Shown here: positions 57,540 through 64,000 of the stretch, piece by piece
How the letters are laid out: each line of letters begins with the position of its first letter
Numbering within the stretch: the stretch's first letter is position 1
Assembly (NCBI GenBank): GCA_016792845.1
Contig: JAEUKH010000003.1
Span: 34,567-98,566, forward strand
Direction: 5' to 3'
DNA: 64,000 nucleotides
Source: Myxococcales bacterium
GTDB taxonomy: Bacteria; Myxococcota_A; Polyangia; Polyangiales; Ga0077539
The notes under the pieces: model-generated
Database searches by the model: none
Told to the model about the DNA's origin: nothing
Seen by the model: the letters and a program-made list of their open reading frames with translations, nothing else
Made by a program: the position numbers and the translations under genes

Positions 57540-57622
57540 CGTTAGGGGGTTATGCAGCGGCGGGATAACACCAGGCTTTATGTGGATAGGCCGCCGGACG
57601 GCTGGTGAATGAGATGTTAGGC
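57540..57622 (+). other. putative attI recombination site
   Basis: The last core before the first cassette is GTTAGGC (57616-57622); cleavage between G and TT makes 57617 the first cassette base. Just upstream lie two further GTTA-type boxes (GTTAGGG at 57541 and GTTATGC at 57550) and a GATAACA box. This fits the several integrase-binding boxes of an attI. The region has no attC-like long palindrome, as expected. The left limit is approximate. Confidence 0.6.
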
Positions 57623-58072
57623 GGTAGCGGCACAAACGACCGCCGACGCCCACCGGGTTGCACAGATCAAGAACAAGAGGAGAAGGACGAATGAAGGTCG
57701 AACAACAGAAGACTCTAGATGGAAACGGCCACAGCGTGGAGGTTGGTGCCGCCACATGGGACGCCAACGCCCGATCAGTTCGTAATCGATACACGACGGC
57801 GTCAGGTGGATTCAGTCCACGAAGTTCGAGCGAAGTTCCAATGGGTGATCTGGCGCCGATGATTGAGTTGGTGGCGGAGAACGACGAACTATCAGTGGCG
57901 GACTGCGCGCGAATCATAAAGGCGCTGTCCGAATCCATCGTGCGCCAGACGAAATAGTTTGGTGGCCGGTCAACCCAGGGTTGCGACGTGCCTAACAAGC
58001 CGCTGGTGCTGACCGCACCAAACTGGTCCGAGGAACGCTGGGACGCTGGGGCGGCAGCACACCGGCGAGCCG
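57617..58072 (+). mobile_element. integron cassette 1
   Basis: From the G/TT cut in the attI core to the G/TT cut in attC1, 456 bp. It carries one small gene. Its 5' end TTAGGC pairs with its own attC core GCCTAAC. Confidence 0.85.
57691..57957 (+). CDS. cassette protein of unknown function
   Basis: The ATG follows GAGGAGAAGGACGA, a strong ribosome-binding site; an in-frame TTG at 57658 is less likely. The 88-aa protein starts MKVEQQKTLDGNGHSVEVGA and has a polar Ser-rich middle (GGFSPRSSSEVPMG), then an acidic helical C-terminal half (LAPMIELVAENDELSVADCA, RIIKALSESIVRQTK). It has no signal peptide and no motif I recognise. Only about 32 bp separate its stop from attC1. As the first cassette it should be the best expressed of the array if a promoter sits near attI. 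Confidence 0.75.
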   Translation: MKVEQQKTLDGNGHSVEVGAATWDANARSVRNRYTTASGGFSPRSSSEVPMGDLAPMIELVAENDELSVADCARIIKALSESIVRQTK

Positions 58073-58078
58073 TTAGGC
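57990..58078 (+). repeat. attC site 1
   Basis: 89 bp bounded by R'' GCCTAAC (57990-57996) and R' GTTAGGC (58072-58078). The inner arms GCCGCTGGTGCTG and CAGCACACCGGC are complementary with an extrahelical mismatch, the expected folded-strand structure for IntI. Confidence 0.93.
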
Positions 58079-59677
58079 AGCGAGAACCTCTCGGGAACGT
58101 CTGAGTCGGTGTCGCACTAGCCAGAGTCAATCAATTCAAGGAGAAAAGTCCATGGATCATTCTGAAGTCAATACCATTCGATCACAATTTCAGGCGGGAC
58201 ACTGGCCCCAGTTTCTGCAGATGGTGCAGATTGGAGGCCTCCGGGGTTGGAGTGGGCAGGCTGTCGAGTTTAACTTTCCCGTCGTTGGTGTTGTTGGCGA
58301 GAACGGAAGCGGGAAAAGCACACTCTTGAAAGTGGCTGCTTGTGTTTACGGGAATAAGGATAAGGATAAGCGATTTTATCCATCGGCCTTCTTCGTGGAA
58401 ACTCACTGGGACAAGATTCAGGGCGTACGCATTGATTTTCGAGTGAAGCGAGGCCCCAACGTCGAGTCGAATCGGATCACGAAACCCACCCAACGGTGGA
58501 GGGTTCCCGAAGACGCTCCTAATAGGGACGTGTTTCTTCTCGATATCTCGCGAACGCTGCCACTCGACGCAGCAGTTGGATACGCCAAGATCGCACGCTT
58601 GGCTGCTGCTGAGATTGAGAGTTCGGAGATCGACAACACATTTAGAGGCCGTCTTTCTCATATCTTGGGAAGGGACTACAAGAAGGCCCGCTTTGCCAAA
58701 TCAGATGTCGATAAGAATCGCGAAGTGGGGCTACTTGAAAGGGAGTGGGGTGAGTTATCGCAGTTCCACCAGGGCGCAGGCGAGGATGCCACACTAGACC
58801 TCTTTAAAGTACTCCAGGGCATCCCTACACACTCATTGCTACTAATCGACGAAGTTGAAGCCTCGCTACACCCGCGAGCCCAGCGGCGGCTCGTGAGATT
58901 TTTGCTTTGGCTGGCGCGACAGCGCCGTATTCAAGTGATTATCTCGACCCACAGCCCCTACGTGCTTCAAGAATTACCTCAAGAGGCAAGGGTACTTCTG
59001 TTGCCAGGACCTCAGGGTCTGAGCATCATCTACGGTGTTTCCGCTGAGTTTGCCATGAGCCGCTTGGATGACGAGAAGCACCCAGAAGCATTTCTCTTCG
59101 TGGAAGACAGAGACGCTGAGATTCTACTTCGAGAAATCTTGGCCTCCGATGCGGACACCAGCAAGCTTTTACAACGCGTGACGATTAATGCAGTTGGACC
59201 GGCTAATGTGGTTATTACTCTTGGCTCCTTGGGAGTAAGCGGTAAACTTCCCTACAAGTCAGTAGCAATTCTTGATGGAGATCATCAGGACGGAAAATGC
59301 CTCGCCTTGCCAGGTACTCTCGCCCCTGAGCGGGTTGTGTACTCAGAACTTAAACAGAAAAATTGGCCCAATCTCGCTCACCGATTTGGAATCGGTGCGG
59401 GCACCCTACACACTGCCTTAGAGGATGCTATGCGTGAGCCAGATCACCATAGATGGAATGCTCTGGTTGGTGATCAGGTCTTGAAAAGCTCGACTAGCGT
59501 TTGGGAAATCCTAGCCGCTGAATGGTGTCGTTCCTGTCTCTCGACTAGCGTGCGGAGCCATCTCGCAGACTCGATTGCAGCGGTTGTGGATAGGGCCTAA
59601 CAAGCCGCTGGTGCTGACCGCACCAAGCCGGTCCGAGGAACACAGGGACGCTGGGGCGGCAGCACACCGGCGAGCCG
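58073..59677 (+). mobile_element. integron cassette 2 (OLD-like nuclease)
   Basis: 1605 bp between the cuts in attC1 and attC2. It holds one gene with much more A/T in third codon positions than the host genes. The gene's stop codon lies inside the attC2 R'' core. Confidence 0.9.
58152..59600 (+). CDS. OLD-like AAA/ABC ATPase with TOPRIM nuclease domain
   Basis: The ATG follows AAGGAGAAA. The 482-aa protein opens with an ABC-type ATPase: Walker A GENGSGKS (49-56), a signature-like FHQGAGED, Walker B LLLIDEVEASLHP (Asp233/Glu234) and an H-loop STHSPYV. A TOPRIM domain follows, with Glu318 in FVEDRDAE and the DxD pair Asp375/Asp377 in AILDGDHQD. This is the OLD-family layout, whose members act as ATP-regulated DNA nucleases in phage exclusion, Gabija, PARIS and some retrons. 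No partner gene is present in the cassette. The TAA stop is the TAA of the attC core GCCTAAC. Its codon use is foreign to the host. The defence role is inferred. Confidence 0.88.
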   Translation: MDHSEVNTIRSQFQAGHWPQFLQMVQIGGLRGWSGQAVEFNFPVVGVVGENGSGKSTLLKVAACVYGNKDKDKRFYPSAFFVETHWDKIQGVRIDFRVKRGPNVESNRITKPTQRWRVPEDAPNRDVFLLDISRTLPLDAAVGYAKIARLAAAEIESSEIDNTFRGRLSHILGRDYKKARFAKSDVDKNREVGLLEREWGELSQFHQGAGEDATLDLFKVLQGIPTHSLLLIDEVEASLHPRAQRRLVRFLLWLARQRRIQVIISTHSPYVLQELPQEARVLLLPGPQGLSIIYGVSAEFAMSRLDDEKHPEAFLFVEDRDAEILLREILASDADTSKLLQRVTINAVGPANVVITLGSLGVSGKLPYKSVAILDGDHQDGKCLALPGTLAPERVVYSELKQKNWPNLAHRFGIGAGTLHTALEDAMREPDHHRWNALVGDQVLKSSTSVWEILAAEWCRSCLSTSVRSHLADSIAAVVDRA

Positions 59678-59683
59678 TTGGGC
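59595..59683 (+). repeat. attC site 2
   Basis: 89 bp bounded by R'' GCCTAAC (59595-59601) and R' GTTGGGC (59677-59683). It differs from attC1 at only about five positions. The mismatch in R' is explained because those bases belong to cassette 3. Confidence 0.93.
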
Positions 59684-60204
59684 AGCGGCAGCGAAGAGCG
59701 ACGAAGCGGACGACATTAGTTGGGAGAGCGGCAGGTCGGGGGCGACGAACGACGAACTGCAAGACGAGGGAGTTGAAGAATGAGTCAGCACAACTTCGGA
59801 CCATTGACGGCGCAATACCCTGGTGTCATTGCCAAGATGCCTCAAGTCTTCACCGCACATGAATTCATCCTACTGCTGGCGCAGGAGAACCAGCGGTTGT
59901 ACGTGGAGGCGTTGTATGACTATAAGGATAATCCTGCCGTGGGCGCCGAGACGCCCTTTCTGATCGTTCACGGGCAGTTGGCGAAGAAGCTGAGAGACTT
60001 TCCGCATCTCGTCTCCTACATGGGAGACGTGAGGAGTTCAGACATCTTCGCGACTCCGAGCACCAGCTCACAGTGGCGAAGGATTTGACTTCGTTGAGTG
60101 GAGTGATCGGAGGATGCGTGCCCAACAAGCCGATGGTGCCGACCGCCCCCACTTCACTCATCGAGTACGCACCTGGCGCTCTGCGGCAGCACACCGGCGA
60201 GCCG
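59678..60204 (+). mobile_element. integron cassette 3
   Basis: 527 bp between the cuts in attC2 and attC3, with one small gene. Its 5' end TTGGGC pairs with its own attC core GCCCAAC. About 96 bp upstream of the gene hold no reading frame. Confidence 0.85.
59780..60088 (+). CDS. cassette protein of unknown function
   Basis: The ATG follows GAGGGAGTTGAAGA. The 102-aa protein starts MSQHNFGPLTAQYPGVIAKM and has a helical middle (EFILLLAQENQRLYVEALYD), a hydrophobic strand (TPFLIVHGQLAKKLRD) and a short polar tail. No signal peptide, metal site or known motif is seen. Its codon use is closer to neutral than that of the host genes. The stop lies 31 bp before attC3. The function is unknown. Confidence 0.75.
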   Translation: MSQHNFGPLTAQYPGVIAKMPQVFTAHEFILLLAQENQRLYVEALYDYKDNPAVGAETPFLIVHGQLAKKLRDFPHLVSYMGDVRSSDIFATPSTSSQWRRI

Positions 60205-60210
60205 TTAGAC
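60120..60210 (+). repeat. attC site 3
   Basis: 91 bp bounded by R'' GCCCAAC (60120-60126) and R' GTTAGAC (60204-60210). The inner arms AAGCCGATGGTGCCGACCGC and GCAGCACACCGGCGAGCC are shared with the other sites. The centre differs from attC1/2. Confidence 0.92.
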
Positions 60211-60282
60211 GGCAACGGGCGGCGGACCGATTGAGGCGAACGCTTTTGACTTGTATCAGGTGGGTCACAGGGAGTTGAGCGC

Positions 60283-61371
60283 ATGAGTAAGGTTCCGCCA
60301 CCAGTCGCGATCCCTCAGCCTCCTGCGCCGCCGCCCGGCCTTGCTGCGGATATCGTGGCATCGGGGCTTCCTGTGCATCCCGAGGACCGCGTCAGGCTCT
60401 TTAGCCCTGACCAATGGGAGCGCTTCGTTCAGGAGTGGGCCGACTCGCTCCGGAATGAGTACGATGTGGTCGAGCGATGTGGTGGGGCCGGAGATATGGG
60501 CCGCGACGTCATCGCGACAGTGAAGGGCGGCAATGGCGCTTGGGACAACTACCAGTGCAAACACTACGAGAGCGCGCTAGCGCCCAGTGATGTCTGGGTG
60601 GAATTGGGGAAGCTCGCCTTCTACACGCTGAAGGGCGAGTACTCGTTCCCGAGGCGCTACTACTTTGTGGCGCCCCGGGGCGTCGGCCCGAAGCTTTCGA
60701 ACCTCCTAAAGAAACCTAACAAACTGCGAGACGATCTTCTTGCAAACTGGGACAAGGCGTGCCGCACGGAGATCACGAAGCCTGACCCCGTGGAGTGCGA
60801 TGCCGCGATGAAAGCGCACATCTTGAGCATGGACTTCTCCATTTTCCACACCATACCGGTTCTCCGCATCATCGAGGGGCACGCCAAGACGCGCTGGCAT
60901 GTGGCTCGGTTCGGCGGCGGGCTTCCGCTTCGCCCAGACCCCTTGGCTCCCCCCGGCACTCCATCCCCTGAGGAGGCGGTATTCATCGCTGAACTTCGGC
61001 GCGCGTACGCTCAGCATCTCAATCAAGAACTGAAGGACGTAGACACGGGACTCTCGACTCGCGAGGATCTCCGTGAGCACTTCCATGACGCGCGCGTCGA
61101 GTTCTACAGCGCGGAAGGGCTGAGAATATTCTCGCGCGACACGCTGCCTCAAGGCGAGTTTGAAAAGTTGCAAGACGAGGTCCACTCCGGCATCAAGGAC
61201 GAAGTGCGAGATATGCACGCCGACGGATACCGACGAGTCCTAGCGGTGGTGAAGACGGCCCGCGCGCTGCAACTCACGAGCAATCCGCTCACGACGCGCA
61301 TCCATAATCGTGACCGGGGCGGCATCTGCCATCAACTCGCAAACGATGGGAAGGTACGGTGGGTCAAGTGA
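60283..61371 (+). CDS. ABC-3C effector: Mrr-like PD-(D/E)XK nuclease with ABC-3C C-terminal region
   Basis: The ATG follows AGGGAG. The 362-aa protein has a Pro-rich N-terminus, then a restriction-endonuclease-like fold (about residues 40-130): Glu46 in QWERFVQEW, ERCGGAGDMGRDV with Asp75, and YQCKHY with Gln91-x-Lys93. That is the Mrr-type QxK active site. Residues about 135-360 (helical, KLSNLLKKPNKLRDDLLANW, EDLREHFHDARVEFYSAEGL) fit the C-terminal domain of ABC three-component effectors, which docks to the ATPase side. Its stop overlaps the next GTG. The likely action is DNA cleavage when the ATPase/middle component senses an invader. The nuclease fold is well supported; the system assignment is from memory of the family. 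Confidence 0.85.
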   Translation: MSKVPPPVAIPQPPAPPPGLAADIVASGLPVHPEDRVRLFSPDQWERFVQEWADSLRNEYDVVERCGGAGDMGRDVIATVKGGNGAWDNYQCKHYESALAPSDVWVELGKLAFYTLKGEYSFPRRYYFVAPRGVGPKLSNLLKKPNKLRDDLLANWDKACRTEITKPDPVECDAAMKAHILSMDFSIFHTIPVLRIIEGHAKTRWHVARFGGGLPLRPDPLAPPGTPSPEEAVFIAELRRAYAQHLNQELKDVDTGLSTREDLREHFHDARVEFYSAEGLRIFSRDTLPQGEFEKLQDEVHSGIKDEVRDMHADGYRRVLAVVKTARALQLTSNPLTTRIHNRDRGGICHQLANDGKVRWVK

Positions 61372-61877
61372 CGACCGAGACGCCACGCGAGATCGTCTCG
61401 CCGTTCAACGGTCCCGTCGAAATTGGCCTGCGTGCGCTCTGCGTACTGACCACTGCATTCCCCGCTGCTTACCCGCTTCAGCGGTTAGTCGTCTTCGACT
61501 ACTTCCTCGTCCACTCTGACGATATCGAGGGGGGGCCCGAGGGGTTGCACCCGAGAACCCCGCATCGTGGCGGCGAAATTCTCGTGAGACGCGGCGTAAT
61601 TCAGCAGGGCCTAGGGCTTTACGAGAGTCGTGGACTCATCGAGCGTGTCTACGAAGATGGAGGCATTTACTTCGCGGCGACCGACAAGTCTGCCGATTTC
61701 CTTGACACAGTCGGCACCGAGTACCTCGAACGGCTTCGTGATCGCGCGGATTGGGTGGTCAGCCATTTGGCAGCCCTCAACGACACGGCTCTAGACGCGA
61801 TGGTTCGCCAACATGTTGGAACTTGGGGTGCTGAGTTCGCAACGGAGTCCGTTCTCTGGACCGAGGAGCTGTCGTGA
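61368..61877 (+). CDS. ABC-3C middle component (winged-helix, MC2-like)
   Basis: The GTG at 61368 overlaps the effector stop (GTGA), matching the GTGA at the next junction; an in-frame GTG at 61359 adds three residues and is the alternative. The 169-aa protein contains SPFNGPVEIGLRALCVLTTA, YPLQRLVVFDYFLVHSDDI, GGPEGLHPRTPHRGGEI, LVRRGVIQQGLGLYESRGL and IYFAATDKSADFL. I recall this pattern from ABC-three-component middle component 2 proteins, which have a winged-helix core. The known family role is to bridge effector and ATPase. There is no enzymatic motif. Confidence 0.83.
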   Translation: MTTETPREIVSPFNGPVEIGLRALCVLTTAFPAAYPLQRLVVFDYFLVHSDDIEGGPEGLHPRTPHRGGEILVRRGVIQQGLGLYESRGLIERVYEDGGIYFAATDKSADFLDTVGTEYLERLRDRADWVVSHLAALNDTALDAMVRQHVGTWGAEFATESVLWTEELS

Positions 61878-63724
61878 AGTTCGGCTTCGCCCTTCGTCGG
61901 ATCGCGCTCCTGGGTCCGGCAAAGCCTCCTGCCGAGGTCAAGTTCACGCGCGGCCTCAACGTGATCGCGGGTCCATCGGACTCGGGAAAGAGCTTCATTG
62001 CACAGTGCATAGACTATGCACTTGGGAGCAGCAGTGCGCCGAAGGATATCCCGGAAGCGGCAGGTTATACGTCCGTAGTCCTTGAGATCGAAGCCAATGG
62101 CGACGGGCGCGTCTACTCGCTGGAGAGGAGCCTGCGTGGCGGTGGGGTACTCTGCAAGACCAATGGGCAGCCTGACCGCGTGCTTGCCGCGAAGCACAAG
62201 CAGGGTAAAGAAGACACCGTCTCGCAGTTTCTCCTCAATCTGTCAGGGCTTGGTACGAAGAAGGTACGCACCAACGAGCGTGGCGAGACCCGACCGCTGA
62301 GCTTTCGCGACATCGCTCGACTTGTCATTATCGACGAGGAGACCGTTATCAAGGATGACTCGCCTGTTCTAAGCGGTCAGGTCGTCAACAAGACTGCCGA
62401 GAGTGGTGTGTTTAGACTCCTGCTCACGGGTACAGACGACTCTTCTATCATTGCGGAGGAGGATCCGAAGGTCGCTGTAGGTCGTCAAACTGGCAGAGTC
62501 GAGCTGCTCGAAAGCCTGCTGAAGATGGCACGCGAGCGCCTCGCAGGGCTTGGCGAGTTCAGCACGCTTGCCGAAGAACGTGACCGTCTGATCCGTGTTG
62601 AGGACTCGATTCAGAGGACTCTTGTCGAGCGCAACGCCGCGCAGGCGAGCCTCGTGCCGCTCCAGACGAAGCGCGGCTCGACGTGGGCGGCACTGAAGGC
62701 GGTCGAGTCAAAGCTCGCAGTCCTCTCGGAGCTACAGACGCGGTTCGAATTGCTGGAACAACAGTACAAGTCCGACCTGCAACGCCTAGAGGCGATCGCC
62801 GAGGCCGGAGTCCGGCTCGACCAGATCAAGGAGGAACGATGCCCGGTGTGTGGAGCGCTGGCCGAGCACCAGCATCACACACATCCGAAGTCGAGCCCAG
62901 CACCGGCGGATGTCTTTTATGCATGCAAGGCCGAAGCAGCCAAGACGGCACGACTGCTCCAGGATCTTCGGGTCACGCAAGCTGCCAATGCCGACGACAT
63001 TAAGCGTTTCGACGCTGCGCGCGACATCCACAGGGCAGAACTGGAAGCAATCTCTTTCGAGCTTAAGGGGCTGATGGAGGGGAACGTCGATGTCGCCTCC
63101 AAGAAACTTGATGAGCTTCGTGTCCGCAGGGAAACTTCCCGCGCAGCAATCGAGCACCTCGAACGCATCGAGGAGCTAGCAATACTGCTCGATGAGGCCA
63201 AGAAGCCGAAGAGGAAGCAGAAGGTTGAGGTGCCTGACGCAGGGGTTAGCACCGCGCAGGCCGACTCGTTCAGTCGACATGTCGAAGCACTCCTGAAGGC
63301 GTGGAACTTCCCTGAACTCGATCGCGTCTCGTTCAGCGAAAGCGACCAAGACGTCGTGATCTCGGGACGCGCCCGCAAGACCCACGGCAAGGGCGTACGA
63401 GCCATCACGAGGGCGGCTTTCAACCTGGCACTTCTTGGTCTCTGTGTCGATGACGATCGTCCCTTCCCAAACTTCGTTGTGATCGATTCCCCGCTACTTG
63501 TCTATGAAGAGCCGGATGCGGGGGAGTCATCATTCCCACAGGACATCAAGAAGCGATTCTGGGAGAGCGTAAGGTCATCCTTCTCCGATTCTCAGGTTAT
63601 CATTATCGAAAACAGCAACCAAGTCATTGAAGACGATCTGCTTCGCGCGGCCAATGTCATTCTATTCACAGGCAATGATCAGGGTCGCCGCGGATTTATC
63701 CCTGTACCGCTGGACGCCAAATAG
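61874..63724 (+). CDS. ABC-3C ATPase (DUF3732-like, SMC/RecF-type with zinc hook)
   Basis: The GTG overlaps the middle-component stop (GTGA). The 616-aa SMC-like ATPase has Walker A GPSDSGKS (33-40) at the N-terminus, then a long coiled coil (about 205-450). At its tip CPVCG (Cys323, Cys326) followed by a His-rich EHQHHTHP forms a zinc-hook-like element. The C-terminal lobe carries a signature-like HGKGVRAITRAAFNLALLGL and Walker B NFVVIDSPL (Asp538, with Ser where many ABC ATPases have Glu). These are DUF3732-type features. In ABC-3C systems this subunit is the proposed sensor or motor. Spacing and overlaps show one operon with the two genes upstream. Confidence 0.87.
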   Translation: MKFGFALRRIALLGPAKPPAEVKFTRGLNVIAGPSDSGKSFIAQCIDYALGSSSAPKDIPEAAGYTSVVLEIEANGDGRVYSLERSLRGGGVLCKTNGQPDRVLAAKHKQGKEDTVSQFLLNLSGLGTKKVRTNERGETRPLSFRDIARLVIIDEETVIKDDSPVLSGQVVNKTAESGVFRLLLTGTDDSSIIAEEDPKVAVGRQTGRVELLESLLKMARERLAGLGEFSTLAEERDRLIRVEDSIQRTLVERNAAQASLVPLQTKRGSTWAALKAVESKLAVLSELQTRFELLEQQYKSDLQRLEAIAEAGVRLDQIKEERCPVCGALAEHQHHTHPKSSPAPADVFYACKAEAAKTARLLQDLRVTQAANADDIKRFDAARDIHRAELEAISFELKGLMEGNVDVASKKLDELRVRRETSRAAIEHLERIEELAILLDEAKKPKRKQKVEVPDAGVSTAQADSFSRHVEALLKAWNFPELDRVSFSESDQDVVISGRARKTHGKGVRAITRAAFNLALLGLCVDDDRPFPNFVVIDSPLLVYEEPDAGESSFPQDIKKRFWESVRSSFSDSQVIIIENSNQVIEDDLLRAANVILFTGNDQGRRGFIPVPLDAK

Positions 63725-63790
63725 AATGTCAGACACACGGGATTGAACGATGTCACTACGCACTCCACCGAGGACATCATTGCGGCTGGC

Positions 63791-63881
63791 GTCTAACAAG
63801 CCGATGGTGCCGACCGCTCCCACCTCCCTCGCGACGTACTCGCGACGCTCGCGGCGGCGGCACATCGGCCAGCCGTTAGAC
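63791..63881 (+). repeat. attC site 4
   Basis: 91 bp bounded by R'' GTCTAAC (63791-63797) and R' GTTAGAC (63875-63881), which are perfectly complementary. The inner arms match attC3 closely. It lies 66 bp after the ATPase stop. Confidence 0.93.
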
Positions 63882-64000
63882 GACGGGCTTCGGGTCTGCG
63901 GGCAGCGAACGACGGCTGACGAGACGCAACGGGCGGCTTCCGATAGAGCTTCAAAGAGGAAAGGTGACGTAGACCATGGGACACGGTGACGCTCCGACAA
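63876..64000 (+). mobile_element. integron cassette 5 (truncated by window end)
   Basis: It starts at the cut in attC4 with TTAGACGACGGG; the rest is outside the window. Confidence 0.8.
63976..64000 (+). CDS. start of a cassette-5 gene (partial)
   Basis: An ATG at 63976 (MGHGDAPT...) follows AAAGAGGAAAGG about ten bases upstream, and the position (95 bp into the cassette) matches the starts in cassettes 2-4 (about 75-105 bp in). Only eight codons are visible, so the product cannot be guessed. Confidence 0.45.

Larger units (their letters stand above)
60205..63875 (+). mobile_element. integron cassette 4 (three-gene ABC-3C-like system)
   Basis: 3671 bp between the cuts in attC3 and attC4, unusually long for a cassette. 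It holds three co-directional genes joined by GTGA overlaps. The 5' end TTAGAC pairs with its own attC core GTCTAAC, so the whole operon moves as one cassette. Confidence 0.9.
56504..64000. mobile_element. chromosomal integron (integrase plus at least five gene cassettes), runs off the window
   Basis: An IntI-type integrase gene (minus strand) faces away from a plus-strand array in which open reading frames alternate with attC sites. Four attC sites (57990, 59595, 60120, 63791) delimit four complete cassettes and the start of a fifth. In cassettes 1-4 the first six bases (TTAGGC, TTAGGC, TTGGGC, TTAGAC) are the complement of the R'' core of the same cassette's attC. That is what excision as circles predicts. 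Codon use and A+T content change sharply at the array. The right end is outside the window, so the array length is unknown. Confidence 0.93.

Noticed and set aside
59575..59862. A 95-codon plus-strand frame spanning attC2
   Set aside because: It runs through attC2 and overlaps the real cassette-3 gene in another frame.
63750..63989. A 79-codon plus-strand frame spanning attC4
   Set aside because: It reads straight through the recombination site and has no ribosome-binding site; the attC explains the sequence.

Overview
The window is 64 kb of very GC-rich DNA in which third codon positions are almost always G or C. It looks like a chromosomal segment of a myxobacterium-like (Myxococcota) organism. 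The grounds are the density of secreted lipoproteins carrying Asp/Ala/Gly linkers and Stig1-like Cys-rich repeats, the VIT/VWA lipoproteins, and a DapD/DapE diaminopimelate route. This is inference from gene content; no 16S rRNA or other taxonomic marker lies in the window. I saw no tRNA, rRNA or CRISPR array.

Layout. 1-5756: the 3' part of a secreted alpha/beta hydrolase and two Cys-rich lipoproteins. 5773-8248 (minus): rlmB and two coiled-coil/single-TM proteins. 8588-12939 (minus): a five-gene Mla-type lipid ABC transporter locus with two ATPases, two permeases and one MCE protein. 12957-17567: a small lipoprotein and a 1324-aa Stig1/RCC1 lipoprotein. 17661-21350: dapD, dapE, a membrane thioredoxin and a DTW-exonuclease-like fusion. 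21377-27933: lipoproteins, a DUF2252 protein coupled to an outer-membrane barrel, a lamin-tail lipoprotein and a WD40-like propeller. 28034-31223: rlmN-ftsH. 31377-43189: more Cys-rich lipoproteins (one Gly-rich, one with a fibrinogen-like domain), a LysM/M15 peptidase and a NarL-type two-component pair. 43190-43867: a gene-free block dominated by a large inverted repeat around an A+T-rich core. 43868-52290: two overlapping FecR-VIT-VWA-TPR lipoproteins. 52526-56421: an outer-membrane protein and two lipoproteins, one a Kelch-repeat propeller.

The most striking part is 56504-64000, a chromosomal integron. An IntI-type integrase on the minus strand (56504-57454) is followed by an attI-like region and at least five plus-strand gene cassettes separated by four attC sites of 89-91 bp. 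In each of the four complete cassettes the 5' end is complementary to that cassette's own attC R'' core, which is the signature of intact mobile cassettes. Cassette 2 carries an OLD-like ATPase/TOPRIM nuclease. Cassette 4 is a 3.7-kb cassette carrying three translationally coupled genes: a Mrr-like PD-(D/E)XK nuclease effector, a middle component and an SMC/RecF-like ATPase with a zinc hook. These fit an ABC three-component (ABC-3C) conflict system. Cassettes 1 and 3 carry small proteins I do not recognise, and cassette 5 runs off the window. The integron therefore looks like a carrier of anti-phage or anti-plasmid functions. The anti-invader role is inferred from protein families and not shown by the sequence.
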